This document shows, piece after piece, positions 35,012 to 44,810 of a DNA stretch of 64,000 nucleotides. The notes below the pieces were generated by a model. The model did not search any database. It saw nothing but the letters and a program-made list of their open reading frames with translations, and had not been told where the DNA came from. Where the stretch lies: assembly GCA_003481775.1 (NCBI GenBank), contig QULU01000003.1, positions 1-64,000 on the forward strand. The letters run 5' to 3'. The position numbers and the translations under genes are program-made. How positions within the stretch are numbered: the first letter of the stretch is position 1; every line of letters begins with the position of its first letter. Source of the stretch: Clostridiaceae bacterium OM02-2AC. GTDB lineage: Bacteria > Bacillota_I > Bacilli_A > Erysipelotrichales > Erysipelotrichaceae.

Positions 35012-36166
35012 ATGCAATGCCTGCGTTGCGGAAATACGGAGGAACGTTATTTTTATAAAGATGCCAGGGGCTGGTACTGCCGAAAATGCATCATGTTTGG
35101 AAGAATTGAAGTAGGGAAACTGCCGGAAAGGAAAAATAGAGAGAAAAAAGTTATCCATACATCTTATCAGCTGAAATATCCATTGACTCCTGCGCAAAAG
35201 CGGTGTGCTACAGAAATTGTAATGTACCTGAATCATCACCAGGATGTGCTGGTATACGCAGCCTGTGGTGCCGGCAAAACGGAGCTGGTCATGGAGGCGA
35301 TTAAGCAAAGCCTTGCGAAAGGCTACAAGGTAGGCTTCGCCATCAGCCGCCGTCAGGTTGTTCTGGAAATACGGGAGCGAATGCAGGATGCGTTTAAAAA
35401 TCTGAAGGTTATTGCGGTTTGCGAGGGATATACCGATATCACCGAGGGTGATATCATCATATGCACAATGCATCAGCTGTATCGCTATCACGCGGCGTTT
35501 GATTTGTTGATCATGGATGAGGTCGATGCCTTTCCCTATCGTGGCAATGCTGTGCTGAAGCAGATTGCAATGCATGCCTGTATTGGAAACCGTCTGTATT
35601 TAACCGCTACACCGGATGAGGGAATGCTGAGCGATGTTAAGCAGGGACGGCTCCAGATGGTCGAGCTGTTTCAAAGACCGCATGGTTATCCCTTGATCGT
35701 GCCTGATGTGAAAGCAGCTTTGCCTTCTATACAGCTGTATTTCCTTATTCGATTTTTGAAGCAACAGAAAAGGGAAAGCGCACAGACTCTGGTGTTTATG
35801 CCAACAATTGCTTTAGCTGAGCAGCTAAGCAGATGGCTGCGCGTTTTGTTTCGCTGTACTTCCTTTACATCAAAAACTCAGGATAAAGAAAAAATTCTTA
35901 AAAAATTCCATGAAAAGCGCTATGAGTGTCTGATAGCGACCACTGTTTTGGAAAGAGGCATCACCATCAAGGGGGTACATGTTGTGATTTATCATGCCGA
36001 TCATCCGGTATTCAATGAAGCGAGCCTGATTCAAATGATTGGCCGTGTGGGACGTAATATCGAAATGCCGACAGGGAAAGGTCTGTTCCTGTGCACAAGA
36101 AAAACCAGAGATATCGAGCGCTGTATCCGGGCATTACAGAAAATGAACGGGGGTAGTGCAGAATGA
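35012..36166 (+). CDS. comFA: ComFA, DEAD-box helicase of competence
   Basis: 384 aa ATP-dependent DNA translocase associated with uptake of transforming DNA. An N-terminal four-cysteine zinc site (CLRCG...CRKC) is followed by Walker A ACGAGKTEL, a DEVDAFPYRGN DEAD-type box, TATPDE, and the late helicase motifs ATTVLERGITIKGV and QMIGRVGRN. Slightly shorter than B. subtilis ComFA. Its end overlaps comFC by 4 bases. A few late-competence genes are not proof of natural transformation. Confidence 0.92.
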   Translation: MQCLRCGNTEERYFYKDARGWYCRKCIMFGRIEVGKLPERKNREKKVIHTSYQLKYPLTPAQKRCATEIVMYLNHHQDVLVYAACGAGKTELVMEAIKQSLAKGYKVGFAISRRQVVLEIRERMQDAFKNLKVIAVCEGYTDITEGDIIICTMHQLYRYHAAFDLLIMDEVDAFPYRGNAVLKQIAMHACIGNRLYLTATPDEGMLSDVKQGRLQMVELFQRPHGYPLIVPDVKAALPSIQLYFLIRFLKQQKRESAQTLVFMPTIALAEQLSRWLRVLFRCTSFTSKTQDKEKILKKFHEKRYECLIATTVLERGITIKGVHVVIYHADHPVFNEASLIQMIGRVGRNIEMPTGKGLFLCTRKTRDIERCIRALQKMNGGSAE

Positions 36167-36831
36167 AGGAGGAATGGTGCCGTCTCTGTATGGAGGAGAT
36201 AACAAATAAGCAGACACTGTTTGAATTTCTCCGCCAGGATGCCCTTTTGTGCGGAGCCTGTCGTCATGAGCTAGCCGTTTTGAATAAGACGGTAAAGCTG
36301 CATGACATATCGCTGCATATCGCATACGTATATAATGATTTTCTGGAAAATATGATATTTCAATATAAGGAAGGGCTGGATACAGCTCTAAGAGATGTGT
36401 TTTTCCATGACATCATGGAAAAAATCAATGATAAATTTCGACACTACACCATCGTGCTTATGCCGTCAAGTGAAGAGAAAACCATAGAGCGCGGCTTTCA
36501 TCCGGTAAAGGAAATGCTGCATTCCTGCCGTCTAGAAACCATGGAACCGTTTTATAAGACTTGCAATCACAAGCAGTCCATGCAAAGCTTTGAAAATCGC
36601 AAAAAGATTTCCCAGGTAATAAAAATGAAGCCGGATATCGTTCTGCCGAAAACCAGACTGCTGCTCGTGGATGATGTTGTTACGAGTGGAAATACGCTCC
36701 TTTGTGCATATGATCTGCTGCAGAAGCATACGTATAAGATAGAGGCACTAGCGCTTTGTGCGAATCCCCGCTTTGTCGAATCCTGCGATAAAAAAGATTT
36801 GAAAAGAAAAGGGATGTTCTCTATACTTTGA
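36163..36831 (+). CDS. comFC: ComFC phosphoribosyltransferase-like protein
   Basis: 222 aa. An N-terminal zinc motif (CRLCMEE...CGACRHEL) is followed by the phosphoribosyltransferase signature LLLVDDVVTSGNTL near residues 166-179. The family partners ComFA in DNA uptake and has a wider role in some bacteria. ATGA overlap with comFA shows coupled translation. Confidence 0.92.
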   Translation: MKEEWCRLCMEEITNKQTLFEFLRQDALLCGACRHELAVLNKTVKLHDISLHIAYVYNDFLENMIFQYKEGLDTALRDVFFHDIMEKINDKFRHYTIVLMPSSEEKTIERGFHPVKEMLHSCRLETMEPFYKTCNHKQSMQSFENRKKISQVIKMKPDIVLPKTRLLLVDDVVTSGNTLLCAYDLLQKHTYKIEALALCANPRFVESCDKKDLKRKGMFSIL

Positions 36832-36858
36832 CATAGATACAGGAAGGTGAAGTCAGAA

Positions 36859-37056
36859 ATGAAAGGCAAAGTAAAATGGTTTAATGCTGAAAAGGGCTAT
36901 GGATTTATTAACGGAGAAGATGGAAAGGATATTTTTGTTCATTATTCTCATATTCAACAGGAAGGCTATAAGTCGTTAGAAGAAGGTCAGGAAGTAACCT
37001 TTGACACCGTAGATTCCGACAAGGGACTGCAGGCCAGAAATGTAGAGAAAGCGTAA
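36859..37056 (+). CDS. Cold-shock protein
   Basis: 65 aa single CSD fold that binds single-stranded RNA/DNA. RNP1 is KGYGFIN and RNP2 is IFVHYSHI. The start at 36859 gives the usual [22 protein letters not shown] lies upstream. It follows comFC closely and could be read through from it. Confidence 0.95.
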   Translation: MKGKVKWFNAEKGYGFINGEDGKDIFVHYSHIQQEGYKSLEEGQEVTFDTVDSDKGLQARNVEKA

Positions 37057-37062
37057 TGGAAG

Positions 37063-37098
37063 GTCAGGAGCGCTGCATGCTATCTCCTGACTTTTTTT
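37063..37098 (+). terminator. Terminator after the first cold-shock gene
   Basis: GTCAGGAG (37063-37070) pairs with CTCCTGAC (37084-37091), followed by seven T. Confidence 0.85.
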
Positions 37099-37417
37099 GT
37101 TTACAGAAAAAGCTTGGAATATCATCATGAATAGATTCAATTTGCTGTAGCTCACACCAATAACGTACTTGATAAGGGATAGGATATTTATCCATTTGAG
37201 GGATGGTGTTGCAAAAAAAATCACAAGGTAGTTGTAATATTAAAAACCAGCGGATTCCACATTTGTAAAATGATAATACATTACATTTGGCCTGTCCTAT
37301 AAATGAAAGATATTTCTTTGTATATGTAATATTTACACAAAAATGAAAAACTGTTTAAAAATGAGAAACATATTACAAAACTATGATAATTTTTTGAAAA
37401 AGTTCACAATTTTTTGA
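37099..37417. other. Intergenic stretch without a recognisable gene
   Basis: AT-rich spacer between the two cold-shock genes. No supported frame or RNA gene was seen. Confidence 0.5.
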
Positions 37418-37446
37418 TTGATTTTCACTTGTAAACTGTCTATAAT
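37418..37446 (+). promoter_or_regulatory. Promoter of the second cold-shock gene
   Basis: TTGATT (37418-37423) and TATAAT (37441-37446) with a 17-base spacer. The leader to 37494 is about 40 bases, shorter than the long thermosensing leaders of enterobacterial cspA. Confidence 0.75.
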
Positions 37447-37493
37447 GATGGTATGCAGTAGATCAAGCATAGAAAGGTATAGGATTTAAAGCA

Positions 37494-37691
37494 ATGCGAG
37501 GAAAAGTAAAAATGTTTAACCAGGAAAAAGGATACGGATTCATCACTTTAGAAGATGGAAAAGATGTATTCTTCCACTATTCACAATTGATGATGGAAGG
37601 TTTCAAAACAATCGATGCAGATGCAGAGGTTGAATTTGAGGTAGTTGAAACTGACCGTGGCCTGCAGGCTCACAACATCGTTAAGGCGTAG
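37494..37691 (+). CDS. Second cold-shock protein
   Basis: 65 aa, MRGKVKMFNQEKGYGFI with RNP motifs KGYGFIT and VFFHYSQL. It differs from the paralogue 440 bases upstream mainly at Met7 for Trp and in surface residues. It has its own strong promoter and terminator, so it is regulated separately. Confidence 0.95.
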   Translation: MRGKVKMFNQEKGYGFITLEDGKDVFFHYSQLMMEGFKTIDADAEVEFEVVETDRGLQAHNIVKA

Positions 37692-37703
37692 AAAAACAGA
37701 ATG

Positions 37704-37743
37704 ACTGTGATTCCATATCCATGGCTGTCACAGTTATTTTTTT
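37704..37743 (+). terminator. Terminator after the second cold-shock gene
   Basis: ACTGTGA (37704-37710) pairs with TCACAGT (37728-37734), then TATTTTTTTG. Confidence 0.75.
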
Positions 37744-37870
37744 GTTATGGAACAGATATCTCTTTTTCATCATACTCGAACGATATTTCCTTTCGGATAG
37801 GGGAATGACAGCTACAGATAGCAGAACTTTATCATATTCTGTAATGACCATATGGGATACTATGGTTTGA

Positions 37871-38815
<945 letters not shown>

Positions 38816-38827
38816 AAATATTCATGT

Positions 38828-38867
38828 GGGGCAGATATCCGGCTGTAGCTATGGGCTGTCCCCTTTT
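38828..38867 (+). terminator. Terminator after the collagen-like gene
   Basis: GGGGCAG (38828-38834) pairs with CTG-T-CCCC (38856-38863) with one bulged T, followed by TTTTCC. Confidence 0.55.
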
Positions 38868-39006
38868 CCTGCATTGCAGGATTGGAAACAATACGTTGCT
38901 AGAAGCTGTTTTTTTGTTATGCTCCTGATAACTATATTAAGATCACTCCGCAGTTATTCAGAAATTTCTCAATGGATTGCGACGTTATGACACGCAGATA
39001 CCTCCG

Positions 39007-39055
39007 AAAAAAATAACAGCATCCGCAATGCATCCGGATGACTGCACGGGATGCT
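39007..39055 (-). terminator. Nested hairpin with a minus-strand T tract
   Basis: AGCATCC (39018-39024) pairs with GGATGCT (39049-39055), enclosing a smaller CATCCGGATG palindrome. On the minus strand it is followed by GTTATTTTTTT. No minus-strand gene lies close upstream of it, so its purpose is unclear. The remainder of 38868-39137 shows no gene. Confidence 0.4.
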
Positions 39056-39137
39056 CACACAAATGTTATGGAAAAAAGAAACAAAATGTAAATTCTTCCG
39101 AAATTGCCTGTATGCAGTGTTATTGAAACACACTTTG

Positions 39138-39146
39138 TGTTACAAT
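39138..39146 (+). promoter_or_regulatory. Extended -10 promoter of secA-prfB
   Basis: TGTTACAAT is an extended -10 form. TTGAAA lies too close upstream to be its -35. AATGGAGGG before 39214 is the ribosome site. Confidence 0.5.
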
Positions 39147-39213
39147 AGATAAGGCTATATGAAGTTTTGAAACAGGCGATATAAACTTATAAAGAAGTAA
39201 TGGAGGGTCTTGA

Positions 39214-41562
39214 ATGGCTAATTTTATCGAACGTTTATTAAACGGTGAAAAAAAGACATTGCATAATCTGGAAAAGACTGCAGAACAGGTCATGGCACTG
39301 GCAAATGACATGGAAGCGTTAAGTGATGATGCATTGAGAGAAAAAACACAGGAGTACAAACATAGATATGAGGAAGGGGAATCACTCGACAGTCTGCTGG
39401 TAGAAGCCTTTGCGACATCACGTGAAGCTGCCCGCCGTACCATTGGTGAGTACCCGTATAAGGTTCAGATTATGGGGGCGGTCGCGATGCATCAGGGCGA
39501 TATTGCAGAGATGAAAACCGGTGAAGGTAAAACACTGACCTCCACCATGTGTGTGTATCTGAATGCCTTAAGCGGTAAGGGTGTGCATGTTGTTACTGTC
39601 AACGATTATCTGGCAGGCCGTGATGCGGAATGGATGGGGCAGATTTATCGATTCCTTGGCTTAACCGTCGGAGTAAACTCCCGCCCGCTGACTCCTTCTC
39701 AAAAGCGTGATGCATTCAACTGTGATATTACATATACCACAAACTCAGAGCTGGGCTTTGATTATCTGCGTGACAATATGGTTACCGATGTGAAGGACCG
39801 TGTCCTGCGTGGGTTGCATGTCGCAATCGTCGATGAGGTCGATTCCATTCTGGTCGATGAATCCAGAACACCGCTGATCATTTCCGGTGGAGCAAAGAAA
39901 ACAGCAAACCTGTATCTGCAGGCGGATGCATTCGCAAAACGTCTGAAGGGCGATGATTTTGAAATTGATGAAAAAACCCGTCAGATCATGCTGAGTGAAA
40001 AGGGGGTAAGTGTCGCAGAGCGTTACTTCAAAATCAAGAATCTTTATGATGTGGATCACACCCAGCTGGTACATCATATAACGCAGGCATTAAAGGCTAA
40101 CTATATCATGAAAAATGAGGTAGAGTACGTCGTACAGGATGATGAAATCGTCATCGTCGATCAGTTTACCGGACGTACGATGCCGGGCCGTGCATATTCC
40201 GATGGACTGCATCAGGCAATCGAGGCCAAGGAAGGCGTATCCATCAAGGAAGAGACAAGTACTCTAGCGACCATCACCTACCAGAACTTCTTCCGTCTGT
40301 ATGATAAGCTGGCCGGTATGACCGGTACGGCAAAAACCGAGGAAGAGGAATTCCTGGATATCTATAATATGCGTGTTATTGAAATTCCTACAAACAGACC
40401 GGTACAGCGTATCGACTATCCGGATGCGATTTTTGCGAACCCAAGACTGAAATTTGCCGCTCTGGTAAAAGAGGTTAAGGAGCTGTATGAAAAGGGGCAG
40501 CCTGTTCTGGTCGGTACGATTTCCGTTGAAACCAGTGAGCTGGTGCATGAGCTGTTGCGTAAAGAGCGGATTCCGCATGAGGTGCTGAATGCGAAAAACC
40601 ACGCGCGAGAAGCAGAAATCATCGCAAAGGCAGGTCGCCCGAAATCTGTAACCATCGCAACCAATATGGCGGGGCGTGGTACCGATATCAAGCTGACCGA
40701 TGAATCCAGAGCCCTTGGCGGACTGGTGGTACTGGGAAGTGAGCGTCATGAATCAAGACGTATTGACAATCAGCTTCGTGGGCGTAGCGGACGTCAGGGA
40801 GATCCGGGATATTCCCGCTTCTATGTATCCTTAAAGGATGAGCTAATGATTCGTTTCGGTGGCGATAAATTTGAAAAGCTGTTTGAATCCATGGGAGATG
40901 CACAGATCGAATCCAAGATGGTTACAAAATCCATTTCTCAGGCACAGAAACGTGTCGAGGGCTATAACTATGATGTTCGTAAGCAACTGCTGGATTATGA
41001 TGATGTATTGCGCAAGCAGCGTGAAATCATGTATGAACAGCGTAATTTCGTTCTGGAAAATGAGGATGTTCACGGTATCGTTCGTGATATGATTGACCGT
41101 GTCATCGATAGTGTCGTAGATGCGAATGTAGACCATACCCGCCATGATGAAAGCGTGGACTATGCAGGTGTTCTGCAGGGGCTGGAGCTGCTTGGGCTGG
41201 AAGAAAAGGACAATCTGAAGCTGGAGGAAATCCAGGGTAAGGAAAAGGATGACGTAACAACATATTGTGCAGAGAAAATCTTCACATTATATGATGATAA
41301 AATCAAGGATATCCGTGATGAATTTAAGCAGTTTGAAAAAACCATCGTACTGCGAAACATGGATCGTAACTGGATAGAGCACATTGATATCATGGATAAG
41401 CTGAGAAACGGTATTCACCTGCGCTCTTATGCACAGAATAATCCTTTACAGGCCTATATCCAGGAAGGATATGAAATGTTTGAGGAAATGCAGGCACGTA
41501 TTGCACGTGAGGTTGTATTCTTCGCTCTGAAGGTACAGGTAGAAAGAAAAGTGGAAAACTAA
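39214..41562 (+). CDS. secA: Preprotein translocase ATPase SecA
   Basis: 782 aa motor that drives Sec export. Walker A is MKTGEGKTL, followed by NDYLAGRDAEWMG, the DEVDSILVDESRTPLIISG Walker B region, NMAGRGTDIKL and RGRSGRQGDPG. The chain ends soon after the helical scaffold (EGYEMFEEMQARIAREVVF...KVEN). The C-terminal linker and Cys/His zinc domain that bind SecB or ribosomes in many species are missing, as in other short Firmicute SecA forms. A single SecA is seen here. prfB follows after one base, the conserved secA-prfB arrangement. Confidence 0.97.
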   Translation: MANFIERLLNGEKKTLHNLEKTAEQVMALANDMEALSDDALREKTQEYKHRYEEGESLDSLLVEAFATSREAARRTIGEYPYKVQIMGAVAMHQGDIAEMKTGEGKTLTSTMCVYLNALSGKGVHVVTVNDYLAGRDAEWMGQIYRFLGLTVGVNSRPLTPSQKRDAFNCDITYTTNSELGFDYLRDNMVTDVKDRVLRGLHVAIVDEVDSILVDESRTPLIISGGAKKTANLYLQADAFAKRLKGDDFEIDEKTRQIMLSEKGVSVAERYFKIKNLYDVDHTQLVHHITQALKANYIMKNEVEYVVQDDEIVIVDQFTGRTMPGRAYSDGLHQAIEAKEGVSIKEETSTLATITYQNFFRLYDKLAGMTGTAKTEEEEFLDIYNMRVIEIPTNRPVQRIDYPDAIFANPRLKFAALVKEVKELYEKGQPVLVGTISVETSELVHELLRKERIPHEVLNAKNHAREAEIIAKAGRPKSVTIATNMAGRGTDIKLTDESRALGGLVVLGSERHESRRIDNQLRGRSGRQGDPGYSRFYVSLKDELMIRFGGDKFEKLFESMGDAQIESKMVTKSISQAQKRVEGYNYDVRKQLLDYDDVLRKQREIMYEQRNFVLENEDVHGIVRDMIDRVIDSVVDANVDHTRHDESVDYAGVLQGLELLGLEEKDNLKLEEIQGKEKDDVTTYCAEKIFTLYDDKIKDIRDEFKQFEKTIVLRNMDRNWIEHIDIMDKLRNGIHLRSYAQNNPLQAYIQEGYEMFEEMQARIAREVVFFALKVQVERKVEN

Positions 41563-41563
41563 T

Positions 41564-42662
41564 ATGGAACTATACGAAATTAAACAGGGGGTGAACACTC
41601 ATCAGGCGAAGCTTGCACAGCTTGGTGAGTCACTTTGACTTAGCTGAAAAAAAACATAAGATTCAAGAGCTGACGAGCATGACGCTGCAGGATGATTTCT
41701 GGAGTGATTCACAGCATGCGCAAACACTGATACGGCAGCTGAACGGTATCAAGGATATTGTGGAAAGCTATGAAAGGCTGAACAGTGCGCTGGAAGGGCT
41801 GGAAGAAACACATGATCTTTTGAAGGAAGATTATGATGATGAAATTTTTGAGCTGTTTGAAGCAGAGTATTTGGAGATGGAAAAGAACTTTGATGATTTT
41901 GAAATTAAGATTCTTCTATCTCATGAATATGATCACTCCAGTGCAATCCTGGAACTGCATCCGGGAGCTGGCGGAACAGAGTCCTGCGACTGGGCGGATA
42001 TGCTATATCGCATGTATTCCCGCTGGGCTGAGAAAAAAGGCTTCAAGGTCAGTGTACTGGATTATCTACCGGGAGAAGAGGCAGGGATCAAATCCGTGAC
42101 TTTCCTTGTGGAAGGGGATATGGCCTATGGATATCTGAAAGCGGAAAAGGGTGTTCACCGTCTGGTGCGTATATCACCGTTTGATTCCGGTGGAAGAAGA
42201 CATACGTCCTTTGCTTCTCTGGATGTTATGCCACAGTTTAACAATGAGATTGAAATTGAAATCAAACCGGAGGATCTGATTGTGGAGACCAAGCGTGCCA
42301 GTGGAGCCGGTGGTCAGCATATCAACAAGACCGATTCTGCAGTCCGCATGGTGCATAAGCCGACCGGATTGGTAGCTACCTGCCAGAATGGACGAAGCCA
42401 GCATGAAAACCGCGAAGAGGCGCTGCGTGTTTTGAAAAGTCGTCTATATCAGAAGATGATTGAGGAACAGGAAGCCCGACTGGCGGAAATTAAGGGTGAG
42501 CAGAAAGCCAATGAGTGGGGTTCACAAATCCGTTCCTATGTATTCCATCCGTATTCCATGGTGAAGGATCACAGGACCAGTTGTGAAACCAGTGATGTAC
42601 AGGGGGTTATGGATGGCGATCTGGATGCGTTTATCTTCGCATATTTAAAAACTCAGATTTGA
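41564..42662 (+). CDS. prfB: Peptide chain release factor 2 (programmed +1 frameshift)
   Basis: RF2 reads UGA and UAA. Translation starts at the ATG at 41564 and meets an in-frame TGA at 41636-41638 after 24 codons ([24 protein letters not shown]). Slipping +1 on CTT-T continues as [10 protein letters not shown] in the frame that ends at 42662, giving about 365 aa. The main frame has the GGQ motif in [18 protein letters not shown] and the SPF-type anticodon region ([15 protein letters not shown]). It starts two bases after the secA stop and has only a weak ribosome site, so it depends on coupling with secA. Confidence 0.97.
41624..41639 (+). promoter_or_regulatory. RF2 autoregulatory +1 frameshift site
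   Basis: GGTGAG, a Shine-Dalgarno-like element, stands three bases before CTT-TGA-C. This is the classical layout in which low RF2 lets the ribosome slip at CTTTGAC and make more RF2. Confidence 0.9.
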
Positions 42663-42683
42663 TAAATCACGTACAATGTCAAG

Positions 42684-42705
42684 AAAAGGGGAGCTTCCCC
42701 TTTTT
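42684..42705 (+). terminator. Terminator of secA-prfB
   Basis: AAAAGGGGA (42684-42692) pairs with TCCCCTTTT (42696-42704) around a 3-base loop, continuing into T. Confidence 0.85.
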
Positions 42706-42917
42706 GTCATTTGAAATATAGTTTACATAATTTGTAAAATAAGGAAATTGAGATGTTCATGTGATTATTACGATTTTCTTAAGAATTCATGTGAAGGCTT
42801 TTAAACATCGCATTTTTAATACATAGTTAGTTAAATGATGTTAATAATTCATAAAAAAATGTAGAAATTAGCTACAGGGATGTTATACTTATATAGAAAT
42901 AGAAAGGGGTACTGAAT

Positions 42918-44648
42918 TTGAGAAAACTTTTAGTCACATTGCTGGCAGCCGGTCTTTGTCTGACAGGTGTCCATGCACAAGAAACAGAGAATACTGACGG
43001 TTCTGTAACCAATACAGATGCAAATGAAATTAAGACAGTTACAGCTGATACATATCAGCCTGTCGGTGAAATGGATGGAGCTGAGAATGCTGCCATGGGA
43101 GACGGTACGCCACAGCAGCCGCAGCCAGAATACAGAAGCAGATCAGCAAATGCCCGCTTGATTGCACCTACTTGGGGGTTAAACGGAACAACGAAGACCT
43201 TTACATATACAAAGAATGGACAAAGCGTTGTTGTAGAAAATCCAAAACAGGTAGTTGATGTCTCTGAGCATGATGGTAAAATAAACTGGGAAAAATTGAA
43301 AAGTGAGGGAATTGACGGCGCAATTCTTAGAATCGGATGGGGTGTCGGATATACAGATGAATATTTTGATTATAATATAAACGAATGTAAACGTCTGGGA
43401 ATTCCTTATGGTTTATATCTATACAGCTATGCATATGATGCTAACTTTGCCTATGCAGAAGCGGAAAGTACTATCGAGCGTTTACAAAGCTATGATCTGA
43501 CTGATATGTCTTATCCTATTTATTATGATATAGAGGCGTTCAAGGCATATAATCATGATGGAGCAACGCGTGTGCCACCAAAGGATGTCAATACGTATGA
43601 AAGTATTATTAAAACATACGTTGATAAAATGAACAGTGCAGGTTATAGTGGAAAAGTGCACGTTTACAGTTATCGCAGTTATTGTCAGAATCAGCTAAAT
43701 TCTGCCTATATTTTAGGACTTACTTCATGGATTGCAGAATATGGTAGCTATCTGGCGTTTGATAATCCGTATTATACGGGAGACAGTGGATGGCAGTATA
43801 CATCGGAAGCTGATTTTGAAGGTATTACTCCAGAAAATGTAGATGTTAGTATGTTTACAAATACCCTGCTGAGTCTGCAGACACAAAGTCCTGCAAATCT
43901 TACAGCTACGGTAGAGGGAACAAATATCAAGCTGACTTGGGATAAGGTTCCTTACAATACGAGATACCGTGTATATTATCAGACAACAGATGATGGCGAG
44001 TGGAATTATCTGACATCTCAAACCGGAACTTCCTATACCTTTAAAACGGGAACCTCGGGAGCATCCTACCGCTTCGTTGTCAGAACAGCAAATCTTATAA
44101 ATGGCGAATATAAATTCAGTCAGGCAAGCTTCAGTAATCGTCTGACATATCCGCAAAAAAAGGCGCAGGGCTTCTATAATCTGTCTAGAAGAGTACGAGT
44201 ATTCTCATCACCGAATGCTGCAAATTACAATCGCTATGATCCATTCAAGAAAAAATGGATGGGAAGCATGAAAAATTACAATAACAAACCGCTGCTTCTA
44301 ACAAGAGAATATGTGAATGAAGAAGGTACTTCTTACTGGTCAGCCTATTATAATGGGAAATGGATTGGTTATATAAATTCCTACGCATTGAAAAACAGTG
44401 TCAAAAAGGATACGTATTTTGGATGGGGAGAAAATAATGCTCGAGTCTTTAATACACCGAATCCACAGAAATACTGGCTTTATAACGCACCGGCAGATAA
44501 ATGGGTGAAGCGAATGACTGGTTATCGTAATCAGAAATTTACAATCAAACGTTCTCTTGCCAGAGCAGATGGAAGCTTGTATTATTCCTGCTATATTGGA
44601 GATAAGTGGATAGGCTACATCAATAGCTGGGGATTCCAGAATCAATAA
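42918..44648 (+). CDS. Secreted GH25 lysozyme with FN3-like and SH3-like wall-binding domains
   Basis: 576 aa from a TTG start after GAAAGGGG, with signal peptide MRKLLVTLLAAGLCL. The pro-region has TADTYQPV...AAMG, as in the two GH25 proteins at 10-14 kb. The GH25 core has VVDVSEHDGKINW and YYDIEAF (DxE). An FN3-like domain (about 318-410) follows, then two SH3/GW-like modules (about 415-490 and 495-576), each ending KWIGYINS. These GW-type modules would hold the enzyme to the wall by non-covalent contacts. Monocistronic, about 30 kb from its paralogues. Confidence 0.9.
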   Translation: MRKLLVTLLAAGLCLTGVHAQETENTDGSVTNTDANEIKTVTADTYQPVGEMDGAENAAMGDGTPQQPQPEYRSRSANARLIAPTWGLNGTTKTFTYTKNGQSVVVENPKQVVDVSEHDGKINWEKLKSEGIDGAILRIGWGVGYTDEYFDYNINECKRLGIPYGLYLYSYAYDANFAYAEAESTIERLQSYDLTDMSYPIYYDIEAFKAYNHDGATRVPPKDVNTYESIIKTYVDKMNSAGYSGKVHVYSYRSYCQNQLNSAYILGLTSWIAEYGSYLAFDNPYYTGDSGWQYTSEADFEGITPENVDVSMFTNTLLSLQTQSPANLTATVEGTNIKLTWDKVPYNTRYRVYYQTTDDGEWNYLTSQTGTSYTFKTGTSGASYRFVVRTANLINGEYKFSQASFSNRLTYPQKKAQGFYNLSRRVRVFSSPNAANYNRYDPFKKKWMGSMKNYNNKPLLLTREYVNEEGTSYWSAYYNGKWIGYINSYALKNSVKKDTYFGWGENNARVFNTPNPQKYWLYNAPADKWVKRMTGYRNQKFTIKRSLARADGSLYYSCYIGDKWIGYINSWGFQNQ

Positions 44649-44657
44649 GGAATGATA

Positions 44658-44709
44658 AGGTATTTGCAAAGGCATGTATATAATGTACAGCTGATGCAAA
44701 TGCCTTTTT
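44658..44709 (+). terminator. Terminator after the third GH25 gene
   Basis: AGGTATTTGCA (44658-44668) pairs with TGCAAATGCCT (44695-44705) with one wobble, followed by TTTTC. Confidence 0.65.
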
Positions 44710-44758
44710 CATTGCCCCGCATTTAATCAAGGAAAACATATTGTGCTATCAGAACAGT

Positions 44759-44810
44759 AAAAAGCTTTGCAATCACGGAACCTGCATTCGTGATTACAAA
44801 GCTTTTTTTT
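44759..44810 (-). terminator. Terminator of the DeoR-alcohol dehydrogenase operon, possibly bidirectional
   Basis: A long stem pairs AAAGCTTTG-C-AATCACG with CGTGATT-A-CAAAGCTTT. It has T runs on the plus strand and AAAAA/TTTTT on the minus side, so it may act for both converging transcripts. It overlaps the last bases of the dehydrogenase gene. Confidence 0.7.
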
